Source: Bradyrhizobium diazoefficiens (GTDB lineage: Bacteria > Pseudomonadota > Alphaproteobacteria > Rhizobiales > Xanthobacteraceae). From it: DNA of 64,000 nt. The notes below the pieces were generated by a model. The model ran no database searches and was not told the DNA's origin. It was given only the letters and a program-made list of their open reading frames with translations. The DNA lies in the NCBI RefSeq assembly GCF_016599855.1, contig NZ_CP067041.1:5332001-5396000 (forward strand), in the 5' to 3' direction. This document shows, one piece after another, positions 52,601 through 59,858 of this stretch (its first letter is position 1; the number at the start of each line of letters is the position of its first letter). Made by a program: the position numbers and the translations under genes.

Positions 52601-53021
52601 GCTCACGCTCGACACCGCCCGAAAGATCCTCGACGCCGCCTTCGCAAAATCCACCGAACTGAAGCTGAAGCCGCTGGTCGTCAGCATTCTCGACGCGCGC
52701 GGCGTGCTCAAGATCGCCGCGGCGCAGGACGGCACCAGCCTGATACGTGCCGAGATCGCCCACGGCAAGGCCTATGGCGCGATCGCGATGGGCATGGGCT
52801 CGCGCGCGCTATATCAGCGGGCGCAGGAGCAGGCCTATTTCATCGACGCCGTGAACACGATTGCAAAAGGCGCGTTGGTGCCGGTCCCCGGCGGCGTGTT
52901 GATCATGGACGGCACGACCTTGCTCGGCGCGGTCGGCGTCTCCGGCGACACCTCCGACAACGACGAGGCCTGTGCGGTGGCCGGCATCCAGGCTGCGGGC
53001 CTGAAGGCGAACGCGGGTTAG
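52593..53021 (+). CDS. GlcG/HbpS family heme-binding-like protein
   Basis: The 142-residue protein starts at ATG 52593 inside the end of the oxidoreductase gene, an eight-base overlap. It shows the single GlcG/HbpS domain: LTLDTARKILDAAFAKSTEL, PLVVSILDARGVLKIAAAQDG, KAYGAIAMGMGSRAL, and PGGVLIMDGTTLLGAVGVSGDTSDNDEACAVAGI. Family members sit in glycolate oxidase operons (glcG) and some bind heme. Overlap with the fused GlcDF-like gene strengthens the assignment of that locus to glycolate-type metabolism. Exact role of GlcG is not established. Confidence 0.88.
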   Translation: MAELTLDTARKILDAAFAKSTELKLKPLVVSILDARGVLKIAAAQDGTSLIRAEIAHGKAYGAIAMGMGSRALYQRAQEQAYFIDAVNTIAKGALVPVPGGVLIMDGTTLLGAVGVSGDTSDNDEACAVAGIQAAGLKANAG

Positions 53022-53080
53022 CTCGTCATTCCGGGGCGCGGGCAAGCGCGTGATGGGTGCTCTCCGCACTCGGTATCATC

Positions 53081-53169
53081 GTCCGCAAAGGCGGGCGATC
53101 CAGTATTCCAGAGACCGCAGTGATTAGCCCGATAGGCCGAGGCTTACTGGATGCCCGCCTTCGCGGGCA
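53081..53169. repeat. Imperfect inverted repeat, dispersed-repeat-like
   Basis: GTCCGCAAAGGCGGGCGATCCAGTA (53081-53105) pairs imperfectly with TACTGGATGCCCGCCTTCGCGGGC (53145-53169). The inner segment GCCCGCCTTCGCGGGC is itself a stable hairpin. A GTCATTCCGGGG segment precedes it at 53025. These strings resemble rhizobial intergenic palindromic elements. The element lies between the convergent glcG-like and enoyl-CoA hydratase genes and may also terminate transcription. Confidence 0.6.
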
Positions 53170-53192
53170 TGACAGCGGCGGGTGCACCCCCT

Positions 53193-53975
53193 CTATCTTC
53201 CCGTCCAGACCGGCTTCCGTTTCTCCTCGAACGCCTTCAGGCCTTCCTTGGCGTCCTCGGTCATGGCCAGCAGAGCGATCTGGCTTTCGGTGTAGGCGAT
53301 GCTCTCGTCGAACGACATCGAGGCGATCGCGCGCATGGCGTATTTGCCGCGGCGGATCGCGGTCGGAGATTTGTCGATGATGCGGCCAATCAGCCAGTCG
53401 ACCTTGGCATCGAGCTCGGCCGCCGGCACGATGTAGTTGAGCAGGCCCGCAGCTTGCGCGGTCCTCGCGTCGAACGGCTCGCCGGTCAGCGCCCATTCGT
53501 TGACGAGGCGTCGCGGTACGATCTGCTGCAACAGGCTCAACACCTGCATCGGAAACACGCCGACCTTCACTTCCGGCAGGCCGAAGACGACATGATCGGC
53601 CGCCACCGCCATATCGGTCATGCAAAGAAGCCCCATGCCGCCGGCCATGCAGACGCCGCCAAGGCGCGCGATCGCGGGCTTGGTCGCGTTCTGCGAAAGG
53701 CGCAGCAGATCGGCATAATCGACATTCGGCCTGGAATGATCCATCGCGAAGGCCGCGCCGGAATTCTGCAAATCAGCGCCGGCGCAAAACGCCTTGTCAC
53801 CCGCACCGGTCAGCACGATCACGCGAACATCGTTGTCGTTATGCGCGTCGCGGTAACCCTTGGCGATTCCGGCGATCACCTCGCCGTTCAGCGCATTGCG
53901 CTTCTCCGGCCGGTTGATGGTGATCCAGAACGTCTGGCCGCGCTTCTCGCCTATGACGGCTGTGGTATCGGTCAT
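53193..53975 (-). CDS. Enoyl-CoA hydratase/isomerase family protein
   Basis: ATG 53975 (AAGGATAT upstream) gives 260 residues; 41 upstream codons are ignored. It is a crotonase: WITINRPEKRNALNGEVIAGI, VIVLTGAGDKAFCAGADLQ (first oxyanion block), AIARLGGVCMAGGMGLLCMTDMAVA (second block) and FGLPEVKVGVFPMQVL with the Glu in the position expected for hydratase catalysis. The C-terminal FEEKRKPVWTGR is typical of many bacterial enoyl-CoA hydratases. It lies downstream of the molybdopterin oxidoreductase on the same strand with 132 bases between, so possibly co-transcribed. Confidence 0.88.
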   Translation of the reverse strand: MTDTTAVIGEKRGQTFWITINRPEKRNALNGEVIAGIAKGYRDAHNDNDVRVIVLTGAGDKAFCAGADLQNSGAAFAMDHSRPNVDYADLLRLSQNATKPAIARLGGVCMAGGMGLLCMTDMAVAADHVVFGLPEVKVGVFPMQVLSLLQQIVPRRLVNEWALTGEPFDARTAQAAGLLNYIVPAAELDAKVDWLIGRIIDKSPTAIRRGKYAMRAIASMSFDESIAYTESQIALLAMTEDAKEGLKAFEEKRKPVWTGR

Positions 53976-54107
53976 GACGCTATATCCTTGCTCCCGGTTT
54001 GCAGCCATTTGCGGCAGCTCGGATGCGAGGTGCAAGGGCAATTTGCCAGGACGCGCCGCTTTAGCGCCTCGACGCAAATTTGCGCGCGACCGAAGCACGG
54101 GCGCGAC

Positions 54108-56198
54108 TCAGGCCACGGCCGCTTTCCTGATCCAGACCTTGTTGTCGTGGAACGCAGCGCCGCCGATCGGCGCGATGGTGTCCGCACCGGTCAGCATGTT
54201 GATGCCGCGGCCACCGATATGATCCTTATTCGGATGCACGGATTCTGCGATCAGCACGCCGCGCCGCACGCCGTCGAACAGTCTCGCAATCAGCGTGGTC
54301 TCGCCGCGCGTATTGCCAAGCGTGACGGCGTCACCGTCGGTGATGTCGAGCGCGGCGGCATCCATTGGATGGATCATCACGCTCGCCTTGCCCTCGCGTG
54401 CCTGTGAGGACGGGGTCTCGTTGAAGGTGGTATTGAGGAAACTGCGCGACGGGCTGGTCGCGAGCCGGAACGGATGGGCCTGGTCGGCGAGTTCGATCAC
54501 AGCCCAATGGTCCGGCAGATCAGGCATCTTGTCGAAATCGCCCACGGTCTGACCGAACGGCGGATGCGCCCAATCCGCCCTGAAATGGAATTTCTTGTCG
54601 GCATGCGCGAAGCCGTCGAGATAATGCGAAGTGCGAAAGTCCGGTTGCAGATCGCGCCAGATATCCGCTTCGAGGCCCGCAATGTCGCCGTGATCACTGA
54701 GCTTCAGCGTCGTGTCGATCAATTCGAGCGCCGTCATCTCGAAGCCCCAGTGCTTCGCGCCAAGCCGCGGCGCCAGCGCCTGCAGCACTTGGTGGTTGGA
54801 GCGGCATTCGCCGGGCGGATCGATCAGCTTCGGTCCGACCGAGATGTGCTGGTGGCCGCCGCCGTAATAGAGATCGTCATGCTCCATGAACATCGTGGCC
54901 GGCAGCACGATGTCGGCCATCTCAGCCGTCTCGGTCATGAACTGCTCGTGCACAACGACGAACAGGTCCTCGCGCGCAAAGCCCCGCGCTACCAGTGCCT
55001 GCTCCGGCGCCACCGTCATCGGGTTGGTGTTCTGGATCAGCATCGCCTTGACCGGGCCCTTGCCGAGCAGAGCTTCGGCATCGCCAGTGAGGATGCGGCC
55101 GATCTGCGACTGGTCCATCGCGCGGGTCGACTTGTCGATCGCATCGTGGCCTTCGATGATGGATTCGTTGAAGCGCCACAGCGCGTAATTGTTGAAGAAG
55201 GCGCCGCCGCCCTCATATTGCCAGGCGCCGGTCACCGCGGCAATGCAGTTGGCGGCATGCATCTGCGCCGCGCCGTTGCGCGAACGCGTAAAACCGTAGC
55301 CGAGCCGGAAGAAGGTCCGCTTGGTCTCGCCAACCGCCTTGGCGAAGGCCTCGATCTCCGCCACCGGCACGCCGCAAATCGCCGAGGCCCATTCCGGCGT
55401 GCGCGTTTGCAGATGCGCCTCGAGTTCAGGCGGGCAGTCAGTGTACTTGTCCATATAGGCACGATCGGCATAGCCGTCGCGGAACAGCACATGCATCACG
55501 CCGCAGGCAAACGCGCCGTCGGTGCCGGGCCGCAGCAGGATCTTGATGTCCGCCTGCTTCATGGTCTCGTTGTCGTAGATATCGACCACCGCGATTTTCG
55601 CACCGCGCTCCTTGCGCGCTCGCGAGGCGTGCGTCATCACGTTGACCTGGGTGTTGACGGGATTGGTGCCCCAGATCACGACGAGGTCGGAGAGCGCCAT
55701 CTCGCGGGGATCGACGCCGGCTATCTTGCCGGTGCCAATCGCAAAACCGATGCGCCCGACATTGGCGCAGATGGTCGAATAGAAGCGCGAATATTTCTTC
55801 ACATGCGCGAGACGGTTGAGACCGTCGCGCATCACCAGCCCCATCGTGCCGGCGTAGTAGTAAGGCCAGATCGATTCCGCGCCGAACTCGCGCTCGGCCT
55901 GGTTGAAGCGATCGGCGATCTCGTCCAGCGCCTCGTCCCACGAGATCCGTGCGAACTGACCGGAGCCCTTGGATCCGATCCGCCGCATCGGAAATATCAC
56001 CCGCTCCGGATGATGGATGCGCTCGGCGTAACGAGCGACCTTGGCGCAGACCACACCAGCCGTATAGGTCTGCTTCTTCGAACCACGAACACGGCCGATG
56101 CTGCTGCCCTCGACCACCTCGATATCGAGCGCACAGGCCGACGGGCAATCATGCGGACAGGTGGAGTGGCGGATCTCGATCTTGGCGTGCTGGTTCAT
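54108..56198 (-). CDS. Cytoplasmic molybdopterin (DMSO reductase family) oxidoreductase
   Basis: From ATG 56198 the protein has 696 residues. The N-terminal 4Fe-4S site uses C14, C18, C22 and C51 (STCPHDCPSAC ... VVCAK). Then come the molybdopterin domain (DLVVIWGTNPVNTQVNVMTHA, NAKGA-like spacing in GVMHVLF) and the C-terminal molydopterin dinucleotide-binding domain (FRLATSPSRSFLNTTF, DAAALDITDGDAVTLGN). No Tat signal is visible, so it acts in the cytoplasm. Residues near 160 (INPVN region) do not show a clear Ser/Cys/Sec ligand that I can assign. The reaction is unknown; small organic acid or hydroxyl oxidation is plausible next to the SDR and enoyl-CoA hydratase genes. Confidence 0.85.
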   Translation of the reverse strand: MNQHAKIEIRHSTCPHDCPSACALDIEVVEGSSIGRVRGSKKQTYTAGVVCAKVARYAERIHHPERVIFPMRRIGSKGSGQFARISWDEALDEIADRFNQAEREFGAESIWPYYYAGTMGLVMRDGLNRLAHVKKYSRFYSTICANVGRIGFAIGTGKIAGVDPREMALSDLVVIWGTNPVNTQVNVMTHASRARKERGAKIAVVDIYDNETMKQADIKILLRPGTDGAFACGVMHVLFRDGYADRAYMDKYTDCPPELEAHLQTRTPEWASAICGVPVAEIEAFAKAVGETKRTFFRLGYGFTRSRNGAAQMHAANCIAAVTGAWQYEGGGAFFNNYALWRFNESIIEGHDAIDKSTRAMDQSQIGRILTGDAEALLGKGPVKAMLIQNTNPMTVAPEQALVARGFAREDLFVVVHEQFMTETAEMADIVLPATMFMEHDDLYYGGGHQHISVGPKLIDPPGECRSNHQVLQALAPRLGAKHWGFEMTALELIDTTLKLSDHGDIAGLEADIWRDLQPDFRTSHYLDGFAHADKKFHFRADWAHPPFGQTVGDFDKMPDLPDHWAVIELADQAHPFRLATSPSRSFLNTTFNETPSSQAREGKASVMIHPMDAAALDITDGDAVTLGNTRGETTLIARLFDGVRRGVLIAESVHPNKDHIGGRGINMLTGADTIAPIGGAAFHDNKVWIRKAAVA

Positions 56199-56297
56199 GG
56201 CCAATTTCGTAACACCAAAACACCTGTGAGCCGAGGGCATTTATCCGGCAACGCCCATGCAAAATGCTCAAACCGCCCGCGATAGATGCGGATGGCT

Positions 56298-57104
56298 CTA
56301 TTTGTTCATCTGCGTGAGACCGGTCGGCGGACCGTCGACGGCGGTCCAGCCGCCGTCGACGAACAGCGTGCTGCCGCTGACATAGCTCGCGGCATCCGAG
56401 GCGAGATAGGCCACCGCCGTCGCAACCTCGTCGGCGCTGCTCCAGCGGTTGAACACGGTGTGGCCGGCGTAGAGATTGTAGATGTCCGGCCGCTGCTTGA
56501 ACGGGCTGGTCAGCGCAGTCTCCACGATGCTCGGCGCGATCGCATTGACACGCACCCCGGCATGACCAACCTCGGAGGCAAAGCCCTTCACCAGCAGGCC
56601 GATCGCCGCCTTGGTCGAGCCGTAGACTCCGAGTCCCGGCTCGATAGTCACCGCACGCACCGAGGAACAGGCGATGATGCTGCCGCCCTTCTGCTCGACC
56701 ATGATGCGGCCGAAAGCCTGAAAGAACCAGACCGTACCTTTGACGTTGAGGTTCAGGACGCGGTCGAGGTCCTCCTCGGTGTAGTCCAGGATGGTCTTGC
56801 GGATGTTGAGTCCGGGCGTCGTCACGGCAATGTCGAGTCGCGGAAATTTTTGCATCACGGTTTTGGCGAGCGCATTGACGTCGGCAGCGCTCGCCGCGTC
56901 GCAGGCAGCCGCCTCGGCCCAGCCGCCCTTGTCGCGAATGCCCGCGGCCGTCGCCTCCGCCGCCTCAAGTGCGCGATCGGCGCAGACAACACGGGCGCCG
57001 AGCCCGGCCAGCGCCTCAGCCGACGATTTGCCGATGCCCGATGCTGCGCCAAGGACCACGGCCGTCTTGCCGGTGAGATCGAAGAGCTTGCGGTAGTCAG
57101 TCAT
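56298..57104 (-). CDS. Short-chain dehydrogenase/reductase (SDR)
   Basis: From ATG 57104 (GGAAGGATG upstream) the product has 268 residues. NAD(P) binding is at TAVVLGAASGIGKSSAEAL (residues about 14-32); the catalytic residues are in IIACSSVRAV and GVYGSTKAAIGL (Tyr near 159, Lys near 163). INAIAPSIVETALT and the GGWTAVDG tail complete a classical SDR. It is the first gene of the minus-strand group and starts 328 bases from the divergent GntR regulator, whose target it may be. Substrate unknown. Confidence 0.88.
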   Translation of the reverse strand: MTDYRKLFDLTGKTAVVLGAASGIGKSSAEALAGLGARVVCADRALEAAEATAAGIRDKGGWAEAAACDAASAADVNALAKTVMQKFPRLDIAVTTPGLNIRKTILDYTEEDLDRVLNLNVKGTVWFFQAFGRIMVEQKGGSIIACSSVRAVTIEPGLGVYGSTKAAIGLLVKGFASEVGHAGVRVNAIAPSIVETALTSPFKQRPDIYNLYAGHTVFNRWSSADEVATAVAYLASDAASYVSGSTLFVDGGWTAVDGPPTGLTQMNK

Positions 57105-57217
57105 GGTCACATCCTTCCAATGTTTTCGAGGTCGGGTCGTAGCGCACTCATCCGCCTTGCGAAGACAGCGCAACGCGCGTGCTGGCGCTGTCGCGGCGCC
57201 GGATCAATCCAAAATCG

Positions 57218-57231
57218 GTATCGATCGATAC
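57218..57231. promoter_or_regulatory. Perfect 14-base palindrome, candidate operator
   Basis: GTATCGATCGATAC reads the same on both strands. It lies in the spacer between a GntR-family regulator and the divergent SDR gene, the normal location for an autoregulated operator. Binding is not shown. Confidence 0.5.
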
Positions 57232-57376
57232 TCCCTTCAACTTGGACTCGACGCTCCACGCGACCCTAGGAAGAATTGGGGAAAAGGACCCAGGGAGGGA
57301 CGCATGAGCGCAAAGCTGTGAACGAGGCTGGTGTCCAACCATCCGCCGTGACGCAGCAATAGGCCAATCTGCTTAG

Positions 57377-57406
57377 TTGATCTTCGCTCGGCTTGGTTCA
57401 TATACT
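57377..57406 (+). promoter_or_regulatory. Candidate promoter of the GntR gene
   Basis: TTGATC (57377-57382) and TATACT (57401-57406) are separated by 18 bases, the expected sigma-70 spacing. Transcription would start near 57413, giving a 20-base leader before ATG 57433; there is no ribosome site, so translation may be leader-poor. Confidence 0.5.
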
Positions 57407-57432
57407 AATATATCAATTTCAACCATAAAAAC

Positions 57433-58176
57433 ATGCCCGCACGCACAACGAGGAAAGCCCAGGCCGCTCCCACTCCGGCCGCCATCACACCGCGTCGCGG
57501 CAAGCCGCCGCAGCGGGCGACGGCGTCGTCGCGCATCTATGCCGAACTGCGCGGCGAGTTGGTGTCGATGCGCCGCCGACCAGGTGACGTCGTCTCGGAG
57601 GCCGACATCGCGCTTACCTATGGCGTCAGCCGGACGCCCGTGCGCGAAGCGATCCTCAAACTCTCCGATGAGGGCCTGCTCGACGTTTTCCCGCAATCGG
57701 GCATTTTCGTATCCCGCATCCCGCTTGCCGCCCTGCCCGAGGCCATCATCATCCGCAAGGCGCTGGAGGAGACCACGGCGCGGCTCGCGGCCGAACGCGC
57801 GACCGCGAGCCAGATCTTGCAATTGCGGTCGATCATGGAACGCCAGCGCGAGGCGGATGAGGCCGGTGACCGCGTCGCCTTTCACCAGGCCGACGAGCTG
57901 TTCCACGCCACCGTCGCCGATGTCGCCAGACATCCGGGGATTTGGACGCTGATCCTGCATGTGAAGGTGCATGTCGATCGCTATCGCCAATTGACGCTGC
58001 CGGTCGCCGGGCGCATGACGCAGGTGATCGCCGAGCACGAGCCGATCCTCGCGGCGATCGAGGCGCACGATCCGCAACGTGCAGGGATTGCGATGGAGCG
58101 GCACCTTGACCGGCTGCTCCGCGACATCTCGGAGACGCAACATACCAATCCGGAGTTTTTCGCCAGCACCGAATGA
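57433..58176 (+). CDS. GntR-family (FadR/VanR subfamily) transcriptional regulator
   Basis: The 247-residue protein has an N-terminal basic tail, then a winged helix (SRIYAELRGELVSMRRRPGD, EADIALTYGVSRTPVREAILKLSDEGLLDVFPQSGIFVSRI) with the classic SRTPVREA recognition helix. The C-terminal FCD domain starts at about residue 100 and carries the usual metal-binding acidic and His residues (DELFHATVADVARHPG, HVDRYRQ, HEPILAAIEAHD). FCD regulators respond to carboxylate ligands. It is followed by a TRAP transporter with 57 bases between, so it is likely to control carboxylate uptake and the divergent SDR group. Confidence 0.9.
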   Translation: MPARTTRKAQAAPTPAAITPRRGKPPQRATASSRIYAELRGELVSMRRRPGDVVSEADIALTYGVSRTPVREAILKLSDEGLLDVFPQSGIFVSRIPLAALPEAIIIRKALEETTARLAAERATASQILQLRSIMERQREADEAGDRVAFHQADELFHATVADVARHPGIWTLILHVKVHVDRYRQLTLPVAGRMTQVIAEHEPILAAIEAHDPQRAGIAMERHLDRLLRDISETQHTNPEFFASTE

Positions 58177-58190
58177 CCGGATGTCCGGTC
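58175..58190. promoter_or_regulatory. Inverted repeat between gntR and dctP, candidate operator
   Basis: GACCGGA and TCCGGTC form perfect 7-base arms around TG, overlapping the gntR stop codon and lying 44 bases before the dctP start. It could be a second operator for the GntR protein or a weak hairpin in the mRNA. Confidence 0.45.
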
Positions 58191-58233
58191 GATAACGACA
58201 CGCACCTAAAGAAGTAAATGAGGGAGGACTACC

Positions 58234-59238
58234 ATGAGACGCCGTGATTTCATCAAATTGAGCGCCGGACTTAGTGCAGGATTTGGAGCTGCCACGCTTG
58301 CTCCGATCTCGTCGGGCAACGCCCAGACCAAGGCCGTGTTCAAGGCCGCCGACGTTCAGCCGGTCGGCTATCCGACGGTCGCCGCCGTCGAGAGCATGGG
58401 CAAGAAACTCGCCGAGGCGACCCAAGGCCGCCTCTCGATCCAGACCTATCCCTCCGCGCAACTCGGCGCCGAGAAGGAGACGATCGAGCAAACCCAGATC
58501 GGCGCCATCCAGATGCTGCGCGTCAGCGCCGGCGCAGTCGGTCCGATCGTCGACGATATCAACGTCGTCAACATGCCGTTCCTGTTCAAGAATGTGGCGC
58601 AATCCTGGAAGATGATGGACGGCGACGTCGGCCAGGAGCTGCTCGACAAGATCACCGCGAGCCCCAACGCGAACCTGGTCGGTCTGGCTTGGATGGATTC
58701 CGGCGCGCGCAGCTTCTACAACACCAAGCATCCGATCAAGTCGATCGCCGACGTCCATGGCCTGAAGCTTCGCGTGATTGGCAACCCGATCTTCATCGAC
58801 ATGGTCAACGCGCTCGGTGGAAATGGCATCGCGATGGGCTACGACCAGGTGTTCTCTTCGCTCCAGACCGGCGTGATCGACGGCGCCGAGAACAACCCAC
58901 CGAGCTACGTGTTCAGCAACCACTACACCGCAGCGAAATACTATTCGCTGACCGAACACCTGATCATTCCTGAGATCCTCTGCTTCTCCAAGCGGTCCTG
59001 GACTGCGCTGTCCGCGGACGACCAGGCGCTGATCAAGAAGTTCGCCCGCGAGGCCCAGATCGAGGAGCGCGAACTCTGGAAAAAGTACGAAACGACGGCG
59101 ATGGAGAAGGCCAAGGCCGCCGGCTGCGAGATCGTGGAGATCGCCGACAAGAAACCATTCCAGGATGCGGTCAAGCCGGTCTGGGACAAGTACGGTCCGA
59201 AATACCAGGCGATGATCAAGCGCATCCAGGCGCTCTGA
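58234..59238 (+). CDS. dctP: TRAP transporter substrate-binding protein DctP
   Basis: The 334-residue protein starts at ATG 58234 with GAGGGAGG upstream. The N-terminus MRRRDFIKLSAGLSAGFGAA is a twin-arginine signal, unusual but known for some TRAP binding proteins. The mature part has EAGT-like helices and the family blocks SIADVHGLKLRVIGNPIF (with the Arg that contacts the carboxylate), YDQVFSSLQTGVIDGAENNPPSYV and the C-terminal DPA-like tail. It binds a carboxylate in the periplasm for DctQM. The ligand cannot be read from the sequence. Confidence 0.92.
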   Translation: MRRRDFIKLSAGLSAGFGAATLAPISSGNAQTKAVFKAADVQPVGYPTVAAVESMGKKLAEATQGRLSIQTYPSAQLGAEKETIEQTQIGAIQMLRVSAGAVGPIVDDINVVNMPFLFKNVAQSWKMMDGDVGQELLDKITASPNANLVGLAWMDSGARSFYNTKHPIKSIADVHGLKLRVIGNPIFIDMVNALGGNGIAMGYDQVFSSLQTGVIDGAENNPPSYVFSNHYTAAKYYSLTEHLIIPEILCFSKRSWTALSADDQALIKKFAREAQIEERELWKKYETTAMEKAKAAGCEIVEIADKKPFQDAVKPVWDKYGPKYQAMIKRIQAL

Positions 59239-59254
59239 GCTTGCTCAAACAAGA

Positions 59255-59288
59255 GCCAAGGCGCGACGCTTATTCATCGCGCCTTGGC
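59255..59288. terminator. Intercistronic stem-loop between dctP and dctQ
   Basis: GCCAAGGCGCGA (59255-59266) pairs perfectly over 12 bases with TCGCGCCTTGGC (59277-59288) around a ten-base loop. It has no T-run. In binding-protein operons such hairpins partly end transcription or protect the 3' end of the first message, giving more binding protein than permease; that function is inferred here. Confidence 0.7.
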
Positions 59289-59326
59289 CTTAACAATCTG
59301 AACCACTGACAGAGCAGGAAACGCGG

Positions 59327-59842
59327 ATGGCCGCACTGTTTCGCCGAGCGATGGACTTTCTCTACCTGTTGTGCGTGATCGTCGGCTGCATCGCCCTGGT
59401 CGCGATCTCCGCGGTGATCCCGTGGGCGGTGTTCACGCGCTACGTGCTCAACAGTGCAGCGTCCTGGCCGGAACCGACGGCGGTCTTGCTGACGATCGTG
59501 CTGACTTTCATCGGCGCCGCCGCGGGCTACCGGCTCAACCTGCACATGAGCGTTGCCTATTTCGCGAAGAAGCTTCCACCGCCGCTGCAATGGGCGACCG
59601 ACATTCTCGTTCAGTTCCTGATGGCGATGATCGCATTGTTCATGGTCATCTGGGGCGAACGCCTGGTCCAGGTCACCTGGTACAACACCATTCCAGACTT
59701 CCCATCGCTGTCGGTCGGTGTGACCTACCTGCCGATTCCGATCGGCGGCGCATGTCTGCTCCTGTTCGTGATCGAACGGATCTTCCTCGGCGTGCCGCCC
59801 GACCCGATCGGAAAGCATTCCGAACCCGCCCCCTTCGAGTGA
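59327..59842 (+). CDS. dctQ: TRAP transporter small permease DctQ
   Basis: The 171-residue protein has four membrane helices with the family blocks VFTRYVLNSAASWPEPTAVLL and GYRLNLHMSVAYFAKKLP (second-loop motif) and VIWGERLVQVTWYNTIPDFPSLSVGVTYLPIPIG. It starts at ATG 59327, follows the intercistronic hairpin and ends 16 bases before dctM. It forms a complex with DctM to import the substrate delivered by DctP with sodium or proton symport. Confidence 0.9.
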   Translation: MAALFRRAMDFLYLLCVIVGCIALVAISAVIPWAVFTRYVLNSAASWPEPTAVLLTIVLTFIGAAAGYRLNLHMSVAYFAKKLPPPLQWATDILVQFLMAMIALFMVIWGERLVQVTWYNTIPDFPSLSVGVTYLPIPIGGACLLLFVIERIFLGVPPDPIGKHSEPAPFE

Positions 59843-59858
59843 GCCTGGAGATATCACA

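Larger units (their letters stand above)
57105..57432. other. Divergent regulatory region between SDR and GntR genes
   Basis: These 328 bases hold a perfect 14-base palindrome (57218-57231), a good plus-strand promoter (57377-57406) and a short AUG frame at 57304-57321 (MSAKL) with an excellent GGGAGGG ribosome site. No full gene is supported. It is probably the control region of both divergent units. Confidence 0.5.

Noticed and set aside
54474..56285. 603-codon plus-strand frame opposite the molybdopterin oxidoreductase
   Set aside because: No recognisable domain; the minus strand has Fe-S and molybdopterin motifs in perfect order.
57373..58959. 528-codon minus-strand frame across gntR and dctP
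   Set aside because: It runs across two convincing genes and the spacer between them, and it encodes no known fold.
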